This document shows positions 7,397 to 14,423 of a stretch of DNA of 21,338 nucleotides, piece after piece. Position numbers and translations under genes: made by a program. Location: the NCBI GenBank assembly GCA_027485005.1, contig JAIXRX010000113.1:1-21338 (forward strand), in the 5' to 3' direction. This stretch comes from Alphaproteobacteria bacterium. GTDB taxonomy: Bacteria; Pseudomonadota; Alphaproteobacteria; Rickettsiales; JAIXRX01. Within the stretch, counting starts at the first letter, position 1. Each line of letters begins with the position of its first letter. Under the pieces are notes generated by a model. The model was given only the letters and a program-made list of their open reading frames with translations. It had not been told where the DNA came from and did not search any database.

Positions 7397-7930
7397 ATGT
7401 CTCGCGTAGGAAAATTACCTGTTGTATTGCCCAGTGGCGTTAGCGCTGCAATTGCAAACGGGGCCATTCAGATTAAAGGCGCTAAAGGTCAGCTTACCTT
7501 AGCGCTAACATCTGATGTGGATGTAAAAATTGAAAGTAATGTTGTGTTGGTAAGCCCAGTGAATGATAGCAAGCGCTCTCGTTCTATGTGGGGCACCACT
7601 CGCGCCAACATCAATAATATGGTGAAGGGCGTTACTGATGGCTTTTCTCGTACCCTAGAAGTTAAAGGGGTTGGATTTAAGGCATCGGTGCAGGGTGAGT
7701 TGCTTGCACTGTCGCTCGGTTTCAGCCACGAGGTTCGCTTTGCGATTCCTCAGGGCATTGAAGTAAAAGTCGATAAACAAACCATCGTGACCATCTCGGG
7801 TGTTAATAAACAGCTCGTCGGTCAGTTGGCATCGGAAGTGCGCGCATTGCGCAAACCTGAGCCTTACAAAGGCAAAGGTGTTCGCTATGCAGGCGAGTAT
7901 GTTCCGATGAAAGAAGGCAAGAAGAAATAG
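7397..7930 (+). CDS. rplF: 50S ribosomal protein L6
   Basis: This 177-residue protein is L6 with two repeated domains. MSRVGKLPVVLPSGV opens it, RSMWGTTRANINNMVKGVTD marks the interdomain part, and KPEPYKGKGVRYAGEYV is the conserved C-terminal rRNA-binding signature. L6 lies near the GTPase-associated centre. ATG 7397 has AGGAG and GGAAG upstream, and the spacer from rpsH is 14 nt. The length equals that of typical proteobacterial L6. Confidence 0.97.
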   Translation: MSRVGKLPVVLPSGVSAAIANGAIQIKGAKGQLTLALTSDVDVKIESNVVLVSPVNDSKRSRSMWGTTRANINNMVKGVTDGFSRTLEVKGVGFKASVQGELLALSLGFSHEVRFAIPQGIEVKVDKQTIVTISGVNKQLVGQLASEVRALRKPEPYKGKGVRYAGEYVPMKEGKKK

Positions 7931-7946
7931 GTAAAGGATTATGACC

Positions 7947-8309
7947 ATGAGACAACAACTTTCTTCTTTTGAGCGTCGTCAACAGCGTACGCGTACGAAC
8001 CTAAAGCGCCTTGCCAACGGCCGTATTCGCCTGAGCGTTTTCCGCTCTGGCCAACACATCTATGCTCAACTCATTGATGACAGCAAAGGCGTGACCCTTG
8101 CTGCTGCTTCGACGGCTGAGAAAGAAGTGAAAACAAAAGTAAAAAATGGCGCCAATGTTGAGGCCGCTAAAACAGTAGGCAAGCTGATTGCTGAACGTGG
8201 CGTAAAAGCCCAAGTGAAAGACGTGGTGTTTGATCGCGGCGGTCACTTGTATCATGGCCGCGTGAAAGCGTTGGCAGATGCCGCTCGCGAAGCTGGTCTT
8301 AACTTCTAA
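7947..8309 (+). CDS. rplR: 50S ribosomal protein L18
   Basis: L18 binds 5S rRNA with L5. FERRQQRTRTNLKRLANGRI, RLSVFRSGQHIYAQLIDD and the end FDRGGHLYHGRVKALADAAR, then EAGLNF, are characteristic. Two starts are in frame. ATG 7941 is only 2 nt from the SD AAGGA (7934-7938), while ATG 7947 is 8 nt away, giving a 120-residue MRQQLSSFERR. The same arrangement (AAGGATTAT, then ATG 8 nt after AAGGA) precedes rpsE, which supports 7947. If 7941 is used, the product gains Met-Thr at its N-terminus. Confidence 0.94.
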   Translation: MRQQLSSFERRQQRTRTNLKRLANGRIRLSVFRSGQHIYAQLIDDSKGVTLAAASTAEKEVKTKVKNGANVEAAKTVGKLIAERGVKAQVKDVVFDRGGHLYHGRVKALADAAREAGLNF

Positions 8310-8337
8310 TTGAACACATACGGTAAGGATTATCATT

Positions 8338-8904
8338 ATGGCACGTAACGACGCAGCAGCGGGTGCAAAAGAGCAAGAAGGCAGCGAGTTGATCGATAAG
8401 CTCGTCGCCGTTAACCGTGTGGCAAAAGTAGTAAAGGGTGGTCGTCGCTTCGGCTTCGCCGCTTTGATGGTGACCGGTGACGGTAAGGGCAAAGTTGGTT
8501 TTGGTACTGGCAAGGCTAAAGAAGTAACCGATGCCGTGAAAAAAGCGACTGATGATGCAAAGAAAAACATGGTTCGCATTCCTCTGCGCGAAGGTCGTAC
8601 CTTGCACCATGACGTGTTTGGTCATTATGGTGCAGGTAAAGTGATTTTGCGCAGTGCCCCAGCGGGTACGGGTATCATCGCGGGCGGTCCAATGCGTGCG
8701 GTATTTGAAGCGCTTGGCATTCAGGATGTCGTTGCTAAATCTACGGGTACTTCCAATCCTCACAATATGGTGAAAGCCACGTTTGATGCGTTGAAATCAG
8801 TGACCTCTCCTCGTGCTGTTGCTGGTAAGCGTGGCATGAAAGTGGGTGAAATCGTAAGCCGTCGTGAAGGTAGCTCGAAAGACGCTGCTCATGCTGCGGA
8901 ATAG
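8338..8904 (+). CDS. rpsE: 30S ribosomal protein S5
   Basis: This 188-residue protein is S5, which with S3 and S4 surrounds the mRNA entry pore and affects decoding accuracy. KVVKGGRRFGFAALMVTGDG, continuing GKGKVGFGTGKAKEV, forms the N-terminal double-stranded-RNA-binding-like domain. The C-terminal domain includes VILRSAPAGTGIIAGGPMRA and STGTSNPHNMVKATFDAL. The SD AAGGA is 8 nt before ATG 8338. It is some 20 residues longer than E. coli S5, with Ala/Lys-rich ends, as is usual in alphaproteobacteria. Confidence 0.97.
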   Translation: MARNDAAAGAKEQEGSELIDKLVAVNRVAKVVKGGRRFGFAALMVTGDGKGKVGFGTGKAKEVTDAVKKATDDAKKNMVRIPLREGRTLHHDVFGHYGAGKVILRSAPAGTGIIAGGPMRAVFEALGIQDVVAKSTGTSNPHNMVKATFDALKSVTSPRAVAGKRGMKVGEIVSRREGSSKDAAHAAE

Positions 8905-8934
8905 TTAGAACATTAGACGAGTTGAGAGGCAGTT

Positions 8935-9144
8935 ATGGCCAAGGAAAAAAAAGTAGAAACCAACGGTACGGTAACGGTTGTTCAGACCGGTAGTCCCATT
9001 GGTCGTCGTAAAGATCAAGAAGCCACTTTAATCGGTTTGGGTCTTAACAAAATGAATCGTCAGCGTACATTGAAGGATACTCCCGAAGTGCGTGGAATGA
9101 TTGCTAAAGTACAACACTTGGTGAAAGTAGTTGATGCCGCCTAG
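8935..9144 (+). CDS. rpmD: 50S ribosomal protein L30
   Basis: This 69-residue protein fits L30: TVTVVQTGSPIGRRKDQEAT, then LIGLGLNKMNRQRTLKDTPE and VRGMIAKVQHLVKVV. Family members are about 59-65 residues. The extra length is an N-terminal basic stretch (AKEKKVETNG). ATG 8935 follows GAGAGG at about 8924-8929. L30 between rpsE and rplO matches the standard spc order. Confidence 0.96.
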   Translation: MAKEKKVETNGTVTVVQTGSPIGRRKDQEATLIGLGLNKMNRQRTLKDTPEVRGMIAKVQHLVKVVDAA

Positions 9145-9179
9145 GGCGTGCCAACCTCCACCAGAAGAAAGGGTCTGTC

Positions 9180-9656
9180 ATGGAACTGAATGAATTAAAA
9201 AATAATGATGGTGCACATAAATCCCGTATGCGCGTAGGTCGTGGTATTGGTAGTGGCAAAGGTAAAACTGCAGGCCGTGGTTACAAAGGTCAAACTTCTC
9301 GTACAGGTGTTAGCATCAACGGTTTTGAAGGTGGTCAGATGCCTATTCACCGTCGTTTGCCAAAACGTGGCTTTACGAATGTGAACACGGTGACCTTCAC
9401 CACCTTAAATCTTTCTACCTTGCAACAGGCAGTGGATGCCAAAAAGATTGATGCATCCAAACCAGTAACGATTGACGTGATTGTGGATGCTGGTTTGACC
9501 CGCAACAATAAAGACGGCATTAAACTGCTGGCTAAAGGTGAATTGAAAGCCAAGCTGAAAATTGAAGTGCACAAAGCGTCTAAAGCGGCTGTTTTAGCTG
9601 TTGAAAAAGCGGGTGGTAGCGTTTCTTTACTTATGAGTGAAGAGGTTGCTGCGTAG
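9180..9656 (+). CDS. rplO: 50S ribosomal protein L15
   Basis: This 158-residue protein is L15. It has the Gly-rich, basic N-terminal extension RMRVGRGIGSGKGKTAGRGY followed by KGQTSRTG (about 17-44), FEGGQMPIHRRLPKRGFTN, and a C-terminal globular domain with the AVEKAGGSVSLL end. L15 reaches deep into 23S rRNA and joins late in assembly. ATG 9180 is preceded by AAGAAAGGG. A 94-nt spacer follows before secY, unusually long for this cluster. Confidence 0.97.
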   Translation: MELNELKNNDGAHKSRMRVGRGIGSGKGKTAGRGYKGQTSRTGVSINGFEGGQMPIHRRLPKRGFTNVNTVTFTTLNLSTLQQAVDAKKIDASKPVTIDVIVDAGLTRNNKDGIKLLAKGELKAKLKIEVHKASKAAVLAVEKAGGSVSLLMSEEVAA

Positions 9657-9750
9657 ATTCTTGGCTTGCGTCGGCGTTGCTGACTTGCTATGAACTCTTC
9701 GCGTGCAAACTTATCGCGCACATATTTTTCATTTAGGTTAGGTATTTGCA

Positions 9751-11103
9751 ATGGCTTCTGCAGCAGAACGTCTGGCGTCTAATTTTAATTTTGGCGTCTT
9801 AGCACGCGCTACAGAACTTAAGCAGCGTTTGTTGTTTGTCCTTGGTGCGTTGTTAGTTGCGCGCCTCGGGGCGCACATTCCTATCCCAGGCATTGACCCT
9901 GTGGTTTTGGCGGACATTTTTAAGGAGCACTCTAAAGGCGTTCTTGGTGTCTTCAATATGTTCGCTGGTGGTGCTCTTGAGCGCATGACCATTTTTGCGC
10001 TTGCGGTAATGCCCTATATTTCTGCATCCATTATTATTCAACTGATGACGGTGGCTTCTCCGCAATTGGCGCAGTTGAAAAAAGAAGGGGAGGCGGGGCG
10101 TCGTCGTATCAATCAATATACTCGTTACGGCACAGTCATTCTTGCGATTGTACAGGGCTATGGCATTGCGGTGGGATTAGAGGGTATGGCTGGATCGGCT
10201 GGACTTTCGGCAGTTATTGAACCTGGTTTGTTTTTCCGATTTACGACCACGGTAACACTCGTTGGCGGCACTTTATTTTTAATGTGGCTTGGCGAACAAA
10301 TTACTGCGCGTGGGATCGGTAACGGTATTTCACTGATTATTTTTGCTGGCATTGTTGCGAATCTTCCGAGTGCGCTCAGCAGCACGTTTGAGCAAGGTCG
10401 TAGCGGCGTTATTCCAACTGAAGTGATTTTGGTGATTCTATTATTGGCTTTAGCGCTCGTTGCCTTTATTGTTTTCATGGAGCGCGCGCATCGTCGTTTG
10501 ATTGTGCAGTATCCAAAGCGTATGGTGGGTAACAAACTTTATGCAGGCGACAGTTCGCATATTCCGCTTAAAATTAATACAGCGGGCGTGATCCCTCCTA
10601 TTTTTGCTAGCTCAATTCTATTGTTCCCGCTTACCATTGCTAATTTTAATGCGGGTGCGGATGCTAGTCCGATTCTTGCGACCATTGCTGCCTATTTACA
10701 GCATGGTGGCCCTGTCTATATGACGCTTTACGCTAGTGTGATTATTTTCTTCTGCTTTTTCTATACGGGTGTTGTTTTTAACACGGAAGAAACTGCAGAT
10801 AATTTGAAGAAATATGGTGGGTTTGTTGCAGGTGTTCGTCCTGGCAAGCAAACGTCTGACTATCTGCATCATATCTTGATGCGCGTGACGGCCATTGGCG
10901 CAGTTTATTTGGTTTTGGTGTGTTTAATGCCTGAATTCCTCATGGCACAATATCCTTCGATTCCTTTTGCGCTGGGGGGCACTAGCTTGCTGATTGTGGT
11001 GAATGTAATGATGGATTTTGTCGCGCAAGTGCAATCGCATTTATTTGCACATCAATATGAAGGGTTAATCAAGAAGGCAAAATTGAAAGGGCGCCGTGGA
11101 TGA
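9751..11103 (+). CDS. secY: Protein translocase subunit SecY
   Basis: This 450-residue, ten-helix inner-membrane protein is the SecYEG channel. Visible features are the N-terminal amphipathic part, the first helix (about 25-45), the plug-helix region around 60-75 (KGVLGVFNMFAGGALERMTI), the cytoplasmic loop GEAGRRRINQYTRYGTV (113-129), and GIGNGISLIIFAGI (188-201). FYTGVVFNTEETADNLKKYG follows in the large cytoplasmic loop that contacts SecA and the ribosome. Secreted proteins such as the OmpA-domain protein at 18667 would pass through it. The start ATG 9751 has only a weak SD (TTAGGT). Its stop overlaps the adk start by 4 nt. Confidence 0.97.
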   Translation: MASAAERLASNFNFGVLARATELKQRLLFVLGALLVARLGAHIPIPGIDPVVLADIFKEHSKGVLGVFNMFAGGALERMTIFALAVMPYISASIIIQLMTVASPQLAQLKKEGEAGRRRINQYTRYGTVILAIVQGYGIAVGLEGMAGSAGLSAVIEPGLFFRFTTTVTLVGGTLFLMWLGEQITARGIGNGISLIIFAGIVANLPSALSSTFEQGRSGVIPTEVILVILLLALALVAFIVFMERAHRRLIVQYPKRMVGNKLYAGDSSHIPLKINTAGVIPPIFASSILLFPLTIANFNAGADASPILATIAAYLQHGGPVYMTLYASVIIFFCFFYTGVVFNTEETADNLKKYGGFVAGVRPGKQTSDYLHHILMRVTAIGAVYLVLVCLMPEFLMAQYPSIPFALGGTSLLIVVNVMMDFVAQVQSHLFAHQYEGLIKKAKLKGRRG

Positions 11104-11762
11104 GACTGATTTTATTAGGCCCGCCGGGCGCAGGTAAAGGTACGCAAGCGGAAGTTATTCAGCAAGCCTTCAGTATCCCAAAGCTTTCAACCGGTGATAT
11201 GTTGCGTGCAGAAGTTGCATCTGGTTCAGGGCTTGGTAAGAAGTTGCAAGAAGTTATGTCGTCTGGTCAGCTAGTGTCGGACGAGATCATGATTGAATTG
11301 ATCCGCTCTCGTCTTGGCCAGAATGATTGCGCGAAGGGATATATTTTAGACGGTTTTCCTCGGACCCACGCCCAAGCAGAGGCTTTAGATGTGATGCTTG
11401 ATGCATTAGGCGCACCCCTTGATGTGGTCATTGAATTAAAGGTCGATGACGCGGCTCTGGTTGCACGTATTGCGGGGCGCTATTCTTGTACTAACTGTGG
11501 TGCTGGCTATCATGATGCGTTTAAGCAGCCTGCTAAACTCGGAGTGTGCGATCAATGCGGAAGTACTGAATTTTCGCGTCGAGCCGATGATTCAGCAGAA
11601 ACGGTGAGCAAGCGTTTATTGGCATACCATGCGCAAACCGCCCCGCTTTTGCCATACTACCATCAGCATGGCTTGCTTAAAACATTGGATGGCATGGCAC
11701 CCATCGGTGTGGTAACAGACGAAATTCTTAAGACATTACAAGCGGCTCTGGTGGCGGCTTAG
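11100..11762 (+). CDS. adk: Adenylate kinase with four-cysteine LID
   Basis: Adenylate kinase converts ATP plus AMP to two ADP in the cytoplasm. The P-loop GPPGAGKGT (7-15), the AMP-site STGDMLRAEV (30-40), DGFPRT (84-89) and the LID are all present. The LID carries Cys130, Cys133, Cys150 and Cys153 as two CXXC pairs, so it is the zinc-binding type rather than the polar-network type of E. coli Adk. The 220-residue length is normal for a long-form enzyme. ATG 11100 overlaps the secY stop as ATGA, so the two are translationally coupled. secY-adk-rpsM is the common alphaproteobacterial order. Confidence 0.97.
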   Translation: MRLILLGPPGAGKGTQAEVIQQAFSIPKLSTGDMLRAEVASGSGLGKKLQEVMSSGQLVSDEIMIELIRSRLGQNDCAKGYILDGFPRTHAQAEALDVMLDALGAPLDVVIELKVDDAALVARIAGRYSCTNCGAGYHDAFKQPAKLGVCDQCGSTEFSRRADDSAETVSKRLLAYHAQTAPLLPYYHQHGLLKTLDGMAPIGVVTDEILKTLQAALVAA

Positions 11763-11801
11763 CACAAAACAAAAAAAACATAAAAATCTTTAAAAACGCT
11801 G

Positions 11802-11829
11802 TTGACAGTGGTCAAAATCTACTTATGAT
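11802..11829 (+). promoter_or_regulatory. Strong sigma70-type promoter for rpsM-rpsK-rpoA-rplQ
   Basis: A perfect -35 (TTGACA, 11802-11807), a 16-nt spacer and TATGAT (11824-11829, one mismatch to consensus) lie in the adk-rpsM spacer. Transcription should start near 11836, leaving a leader of about 88 nt before the rpsM GTG. The bases after the -10 (GCGACCTCCC) are GC-rich, as in stringently controlled rRNA and ribosomal-protein promoters. An A/T-rich stretch lies upstream (11766-11798) and could act as an UP-like element. This is the best promoter match I found in the window. Confidence 0.85.
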
Positions 11830-11923
11830 GCGACCTCCCGAAAAAGCAAGGGCGCATAGTGGCTACTAAATTTTCACTAAGTGTTTGAAACTAAATATAC
11901 TTAAACGTTTGAGGAGTTCGTTC

Positions 11924-12301
11924 GTGGCTCGTATTGCAGGTGTTAACATCCCAACTGGTAAGCGTGTTGAAATTGCGCTGACCTATATTCACGGCATTGG
12001 TTCTGTGAAAGCTAAAGAAATTTGTTCCAAGGCTGGCATTGCTGCGCCGACGCGCGTCCATCAGCTTTCGGATACGGACGTCATCAAGGTGCGCGAGATT
12101 ATTGATGCTGATTACATTGTAGAAGGTGATTTGCGCCGCGAAGTGTCGATGAATATTAAGCGTTTAATGGACTTGGGCTGCTACCGTGGTCTGCGTCATC
12201 GCAAAAAGTTGCCTGTGCGCGGTCAGCGCACCAGTACTAATGCTCGTACCCGCAAAGGTAAAGCAGTGGCGATTGCTGGCAAGAAAAAAGTAACTAAATA
12301 A
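11924..12301 (+). CDS. rpsM: 30S ribosomal protein S13
   Basis: S13 contacts the large subunit and P-site tRNA from the 30S head. The correct start is GTG 11924, giving 125 residues that begin MARIAGVNIPTGKRVEIAL, the invariant S13 N-terminus. GAGGAG at 11911-11916 is 7 nt upstream. An in-frame extension to 11885 would add 13 residues without family support and would run through the SD. CYRGLRHRKKLPVRGQRTST, then NARTRKGK, is the C-terminal signature. It is the first gene after the promoter at 11802. Confidence 0.97.
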   Translation: MARIAGVNIPTGKRVEIALTYIHGIGSVKAKEICSKAGIAAPTRVHQLSDTDVIKVREIIDADYIVEGDLRREVSMNIKRLMDLGCYRGLRHRKKLPVRGQRTSTNARTRKGKAVAIAGKKKVTK

Positions 12302-12316
12302 TCGCTGATGGCGATT
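12300..12316 (+). other. Small hairpin in the rpsM-rpsK spacer
   Basis: AATCGC (12300-12305) and GCGATT (12311-12316) form a perfect 6-bp stem around the loop TGATG. It overlaps the last bases of the rpsM stop codon and has no following T-run, so it is not a terminator. It may be an mRNA-stability or translation-coupling element, or chance. Confidence 0.35.
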
Positions 12317-12335
12317 CGGATAGAAAGGCTATTTT

Positions 12336-12731
12336 ATGGCAAATGAAGCAGGTGCTAGTCGCGTTAAACGTCGCGAACGCAAAAATATTGCGGCTGGCGT
12401 AGTGCATGTGAATGCAACCTTCAATAACACCATGGTGACCATCTCTGATAAACAGGGTAATACGATTTCTTGGTCAACCTCTGGTGTTATGGGTTTTAAG
12501 GGATCTCGTAAATCGACTCCTTATGCAGCGCAAATGGCTGCAGAAGATGCAGCTAAAAAAGCCATGGAACATGGTTTGACCACGGTTGAGGTGGAAGTTT
12601 CTGGTCCTGGCTCTGGCCGTGAGTCTGCTTTGCGTGCGTTGCAAGCGGTTGGCTTGAACGTGACCACTATCCGCGATTTGACCCCGGTTCCACACAACGG
12701 TTGCCGTCCTCCAAAACGCCGTCGCGTATAA
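12336..12731 (+). CDS. rpsK: 30S ribosomal protein S11
   Basis: This 131-residue protein is S11, part of the 30S platform near the Shine-Dalgarno helix. AAGVVHVNATFNNTMVTISD, GFKGSRKSTPYAAQMAAEDA and GPGSGRESALRALQAVGL are diagnostic, and the end TPVPHNGCRPPKRRRV is canonical. The Asn of HNG is the residue found as isoaspartate in E. coli S11. The SD is AGAAAGG at about 12321-12327. In many bacteria rpsD follows rpsK; here rpoA follows directly, as in alphaproteobacteria. Confidence 0.98.
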   Translation: MANEAGASRVKRRERKNIAAGVVHVNATFNNTMVTISDKQGNTISWSTSGVMGFKGSRKSTPYAAQMAAEDAAKKAMEHGLTTVEVEVSGPGSGRESALRALQAVGLNVTTIRDLTPVPHNGCRPPKRRRV

Positions 12732-12748
12732 TTTGATATAGTTCAGTT

Positions 12749-12786
12749 AAGCCCGCTTTGATGCGGGCTTGCCTGTTTAATTTTTT
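12749..12786 (+). other. Hairpin between rpsK and rpoA (possible attenuator)
   Basis: AAGCCCGC (12749-12756) and GCGGGCTT (12763-12770) make a perfect 8-bp GC-rich stem with the loop TTTGAT. A run of six T (12781-12786) follows, but only after ten intervening bases, so it is not a canonical intrinsic terminator. It could reduce read-through into rpoA, protect the 3' end of rpsK mRNA, or be a processing site. I see no good promoter between it and rpoA, so full termination here would be surprising. Confidence 0.6.
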
Positions 12787-12813
12787 CCTCATCTCTTACC
12801 AACGAGGTTCACT

Positions 12814-13836
12814 GTGTTGCAGAAAAATTGGAAAGCATTGATTAAGCCTTCAAAACTCGATATCCAACCTGATAGCCGTAACGCACATGTTGCAACGGTG
12901 GTAGCTGAACCGCTGGAGCGCGGCTTTGGTTATACTTTGGGTAACGCGTTGCGTCGCGTGTTGCTTTCTTCTTTGCAAGGTGCCGCTATCACTTCTGTGA
13001 AAATTGACGGCGTGTTGCACGAATTCTCTTCTGTGCCAGGGGTGCGTGAAGATGTGGTGAACATTATTTTGAACTTGAAAGATTTGCGTTTGAAGCTGCA
13101 TAGCGGCGAGAAAAAACGTATCACCTTGACCGCCAATGGCCCGGGTGAAGTGACTGCTGGTATGATTCAAACCGGTCATGATGTGGAAGTGTTGAACCCT
13201 GATTTGGTGATCTGCACGCTTGATCGCAATGCAAAAATTCACATGGAAATGACCGTTGAGTCTGGCAATGGTTATGTGCCTGCGTCTCAGAATCGTCCTT
13301 CAGATGCACCGATTGGTCTTATCCCTGTGGATGCGTTGTTCAGCCCAGTACGTAAGGTGGCTTACCGCGTGGAAAATACCCGCGTCGGTCAGATCACTGA
13401 CTATGATAAATTGATCATGCAACTGGAAACTGATGGTTCTTTGACCCCAGACGATGCAGTTGCTTTGGCCGCGCGTATTCTGCAAGATCAATTGCAACTC
13501 TTCATCAACTTCGAAATTAAAGAAGAAGAAACGAAGCGTTCGGAAGATAAAGACGATTTGAAATTCAATCCAAACCTTCTCAAAAAAGTGGAAGAATTGG
13601 AGTTATCGGTTCGTTCGGCCAACTGCCTCAAAAACGACAACATCGTTTACATTGGCGACTTGGTACAAAAAACCGAGAGCGAAATGCTCAAAACGCCAAA
13701 TTTTGGACGCAAATCTTTGAACGAAATCAAAGAAGTGCTGATGAATATGGGCCTCAAATTCGGCATGGAAGTGTCGGGTTGGCCGCCTGAAAATATCGAA
13801 GACCTCGCGCGTAAATTGGAAGATCCATACGCATAA
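12814..13836 (+). CDS. rpoA: RNA polymerase alpha subunit
   Basis: This 340-residue protein begins at GTG 12814 (MLQKNWKALIKPSKL), with GAGG about 6 nt upstream. The N-terminal dimerisation domain (about 1-235) has ERGFGYTLGNALRRVLLSSL (36-55). A charged linker (about 236-255) leads to the C-terminal DNA-binding domain. There Arg267, Asn270, Cys271, Lys273, Gly298, Lys300 and Ser301 correspond to the E. coli UP-element contact residues 265, 268, 269, 271, 296, 298 and 299. UP-element recognition and activator contact should therefore work as in E. coli. Confidence 0.98.
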   Translation: MLQKNWKALIKPSKLDIQPDSRNAHVATVVAEPLERGFGYTLGNALRRVLLSSLQGAAITSVKIDGVLHEFSSVPGVREDVVNIILNLKDLRLKLHSGEKKRITLTANGPGEVTAGMIQTGHDVEVLNPDLVICTLDRNAKIHMEMTVESGNGYVPASQNRPSDAPIGLIPVDALFSPVRKVAYRVENTRVGQITDYDKLIMQLETDGSLTPDDAVALAARILQDQLQLFINFEIKEEETKRSEDKDDLKFNPNLLKKVEELELSVRSANCLKNDNIVYIGDLVQKTESEMLKTPNFGRKSLNEIKEVLMNMGLKFGMEVSGWPPENIEDLARKLEDPYA

Positions 13837-13858
13837 GGCTTTGGTGTGATAACCCATG

Positions 13859-13882
13859 GTGCCGTACTATTGCAGGCGGTAC
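13859..13882 (+). other. Weak hairpin before rplQ
   Basis: GTGCCG (13859-13864) can pair with CGGTAC (13877-13882) with one G-U pair and a 12-nt loop, just upstream of the rplQ ribosome-binding site (GAAAGAAAGTAGG). No T-run follows. It could modulate rplQ translation, but a structure this small may be chance. Confidence 0.25.
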
Positions 13883-13912
13883 TTATAAAAAACGAAAGAA
13901 AGTAGGTTTATT

Positions 13913-14341
13913 ATGCGTCACGGTTTAGGATATAAAAAACTTGGTAAAACCACCCCGCATCGTCGTGCGATGTTGGCAAATATGGCGATTGCTCTCATTA
14001 AGCACGAGCAAATCACCACCACTTTGCCAAAAGCAAAAGCGCTGCGTCCTGTGGTAGAAAAATTGGTAACCTTGGGTAAAAAAGGCCAATTGGCGAATCG
14101 TCGTCAAGCATTGGCTTTCTTGCGTGATGAAGTGCAAACCCGTAAACTGTTCGCTGCTCTGGCTGAACGTTACAAAGACCGCCCAGGTGGTTATTTACGC
14201 GTGATGAAAGCGGGTTTCCGTTATGGCGATAACGCGCCTTTGGCGATTATCGAATTCGTGGATCGCGATGTGAATGCAAAAGGTCAAGATTCTGGCCCAG
14301 TATTTACCGCAGACGAAACCGCGGAAGAAATGGTGGCATAG
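13913..14341 (+). CDS. rplQ: 50S ribosomal protein L17
   Basis: This 142-residue protein is L17, which lies by the tunnel exit. MRHGLGYKKLGKTTPHRRAM and LANMAIALIKHEQITTTLPK, then AKALRPVVEKLVTLGKKG, are the full signature. GGYLRVMKAGFRYGDNAPLA and IIEFVDRDV close the fold. The acidic tail (about 120-142) is common in alphaproteobacterial L17. It is the last gene of the ribosomal block and is followed after 17 nt by a strong terminator. Confidence 0.98.
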   Translation: MRHGLGYKKLGKTTPHRRAMLANMAIALIKHEQITTTLPKAKALRPVVEKLVTLGKKGQLANRRQALAFLRDEVQTRKLFAALAERYKDRPGGYLRVMKAGFRYGDNAPLAIIEFVDRDVNAKGQDSGPVFTADETAEEMVA

Positions 14342-14358
14342 CTTCCAACTGATTCTAG

Positions 14359-14390
14359 AAAAAGGCGGCCTTGGTGCCGCCTTTTTTATT
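14359..14390 (+). terminator. Intrinsic terminator after rplQ
   Basis: AAAAAGGCGGC (14359-14369), loop CTTGGT, and GCCGCCTTTTT (14376-14386) form an 11-bp perfect stem whose 3' arm runs into six T (14382-14387). This is a textbook rho-independent terminator ending the alpha cluster. The A-rich 5' arm would also give a U-run on the opposite strand. Confidence 0.93.
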
Positions 14391-14417
14391 TCCACCTTCC
14401 TCATCAAAAGCTACACT
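14389..14417 (+). promoter_or_regulatory. Candidate rarA promoter
   Basis: TTTCCA (14389-14394, four of six matches to the -35 consensus), a 17-nt spacer and TACACT (14412-14417, four of six) lie directly after the terminator. A start 7 nt beyond the -10 would fall on the rarA ATG, giving a leaderless mRNA. That agrees with the lack of any Shine-Dalgarno sequence. The match is modest. Confidence 0.35.
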
Positions 14418-14423
14418 CCACGC

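Noticed and set aside
9666..9694. Promoter-like pair TTGCGT, 17 nt, TATGAA in the rplO-secY spacer.
   Set aside because: Only three of six and four of six matches. This is too weak to call without transcript data, although the 94-nt spacer is long enough for a secY promoter.
9708..9732. Possible terminator GTGC...GCAC followed by ATATTTTTC before secY.
   Set aside because: The stem is only 4 bp with a loop of about 11 nt, so it is not stable enough.
9347..9751. A - strand reading frame across the rplO-secY spacer with a plausible-looking basic peptide (VRDKFAREEF).
   Set aside because: It overlaps most of rplO, has no ribosome-binding site, and I recognise no family. It is treated as a shadow. 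A search for the spacer as a dispersed repeat would settle it.
11885..11923. In-frame 5' extension of rpsM from TTG 11885.
   Set aside because: It includes the GAGGAG ribosome-binding site. S13 always starts at MARIAGVNIP, encoded from GTG 11924.
14274..14423. In-frame 5' extension of rarA giving a 485-residue protein.
   Set aside because: It runs through the rplQ 3' end and the terminator. RarA homologues begin near the MSDLF methionine.
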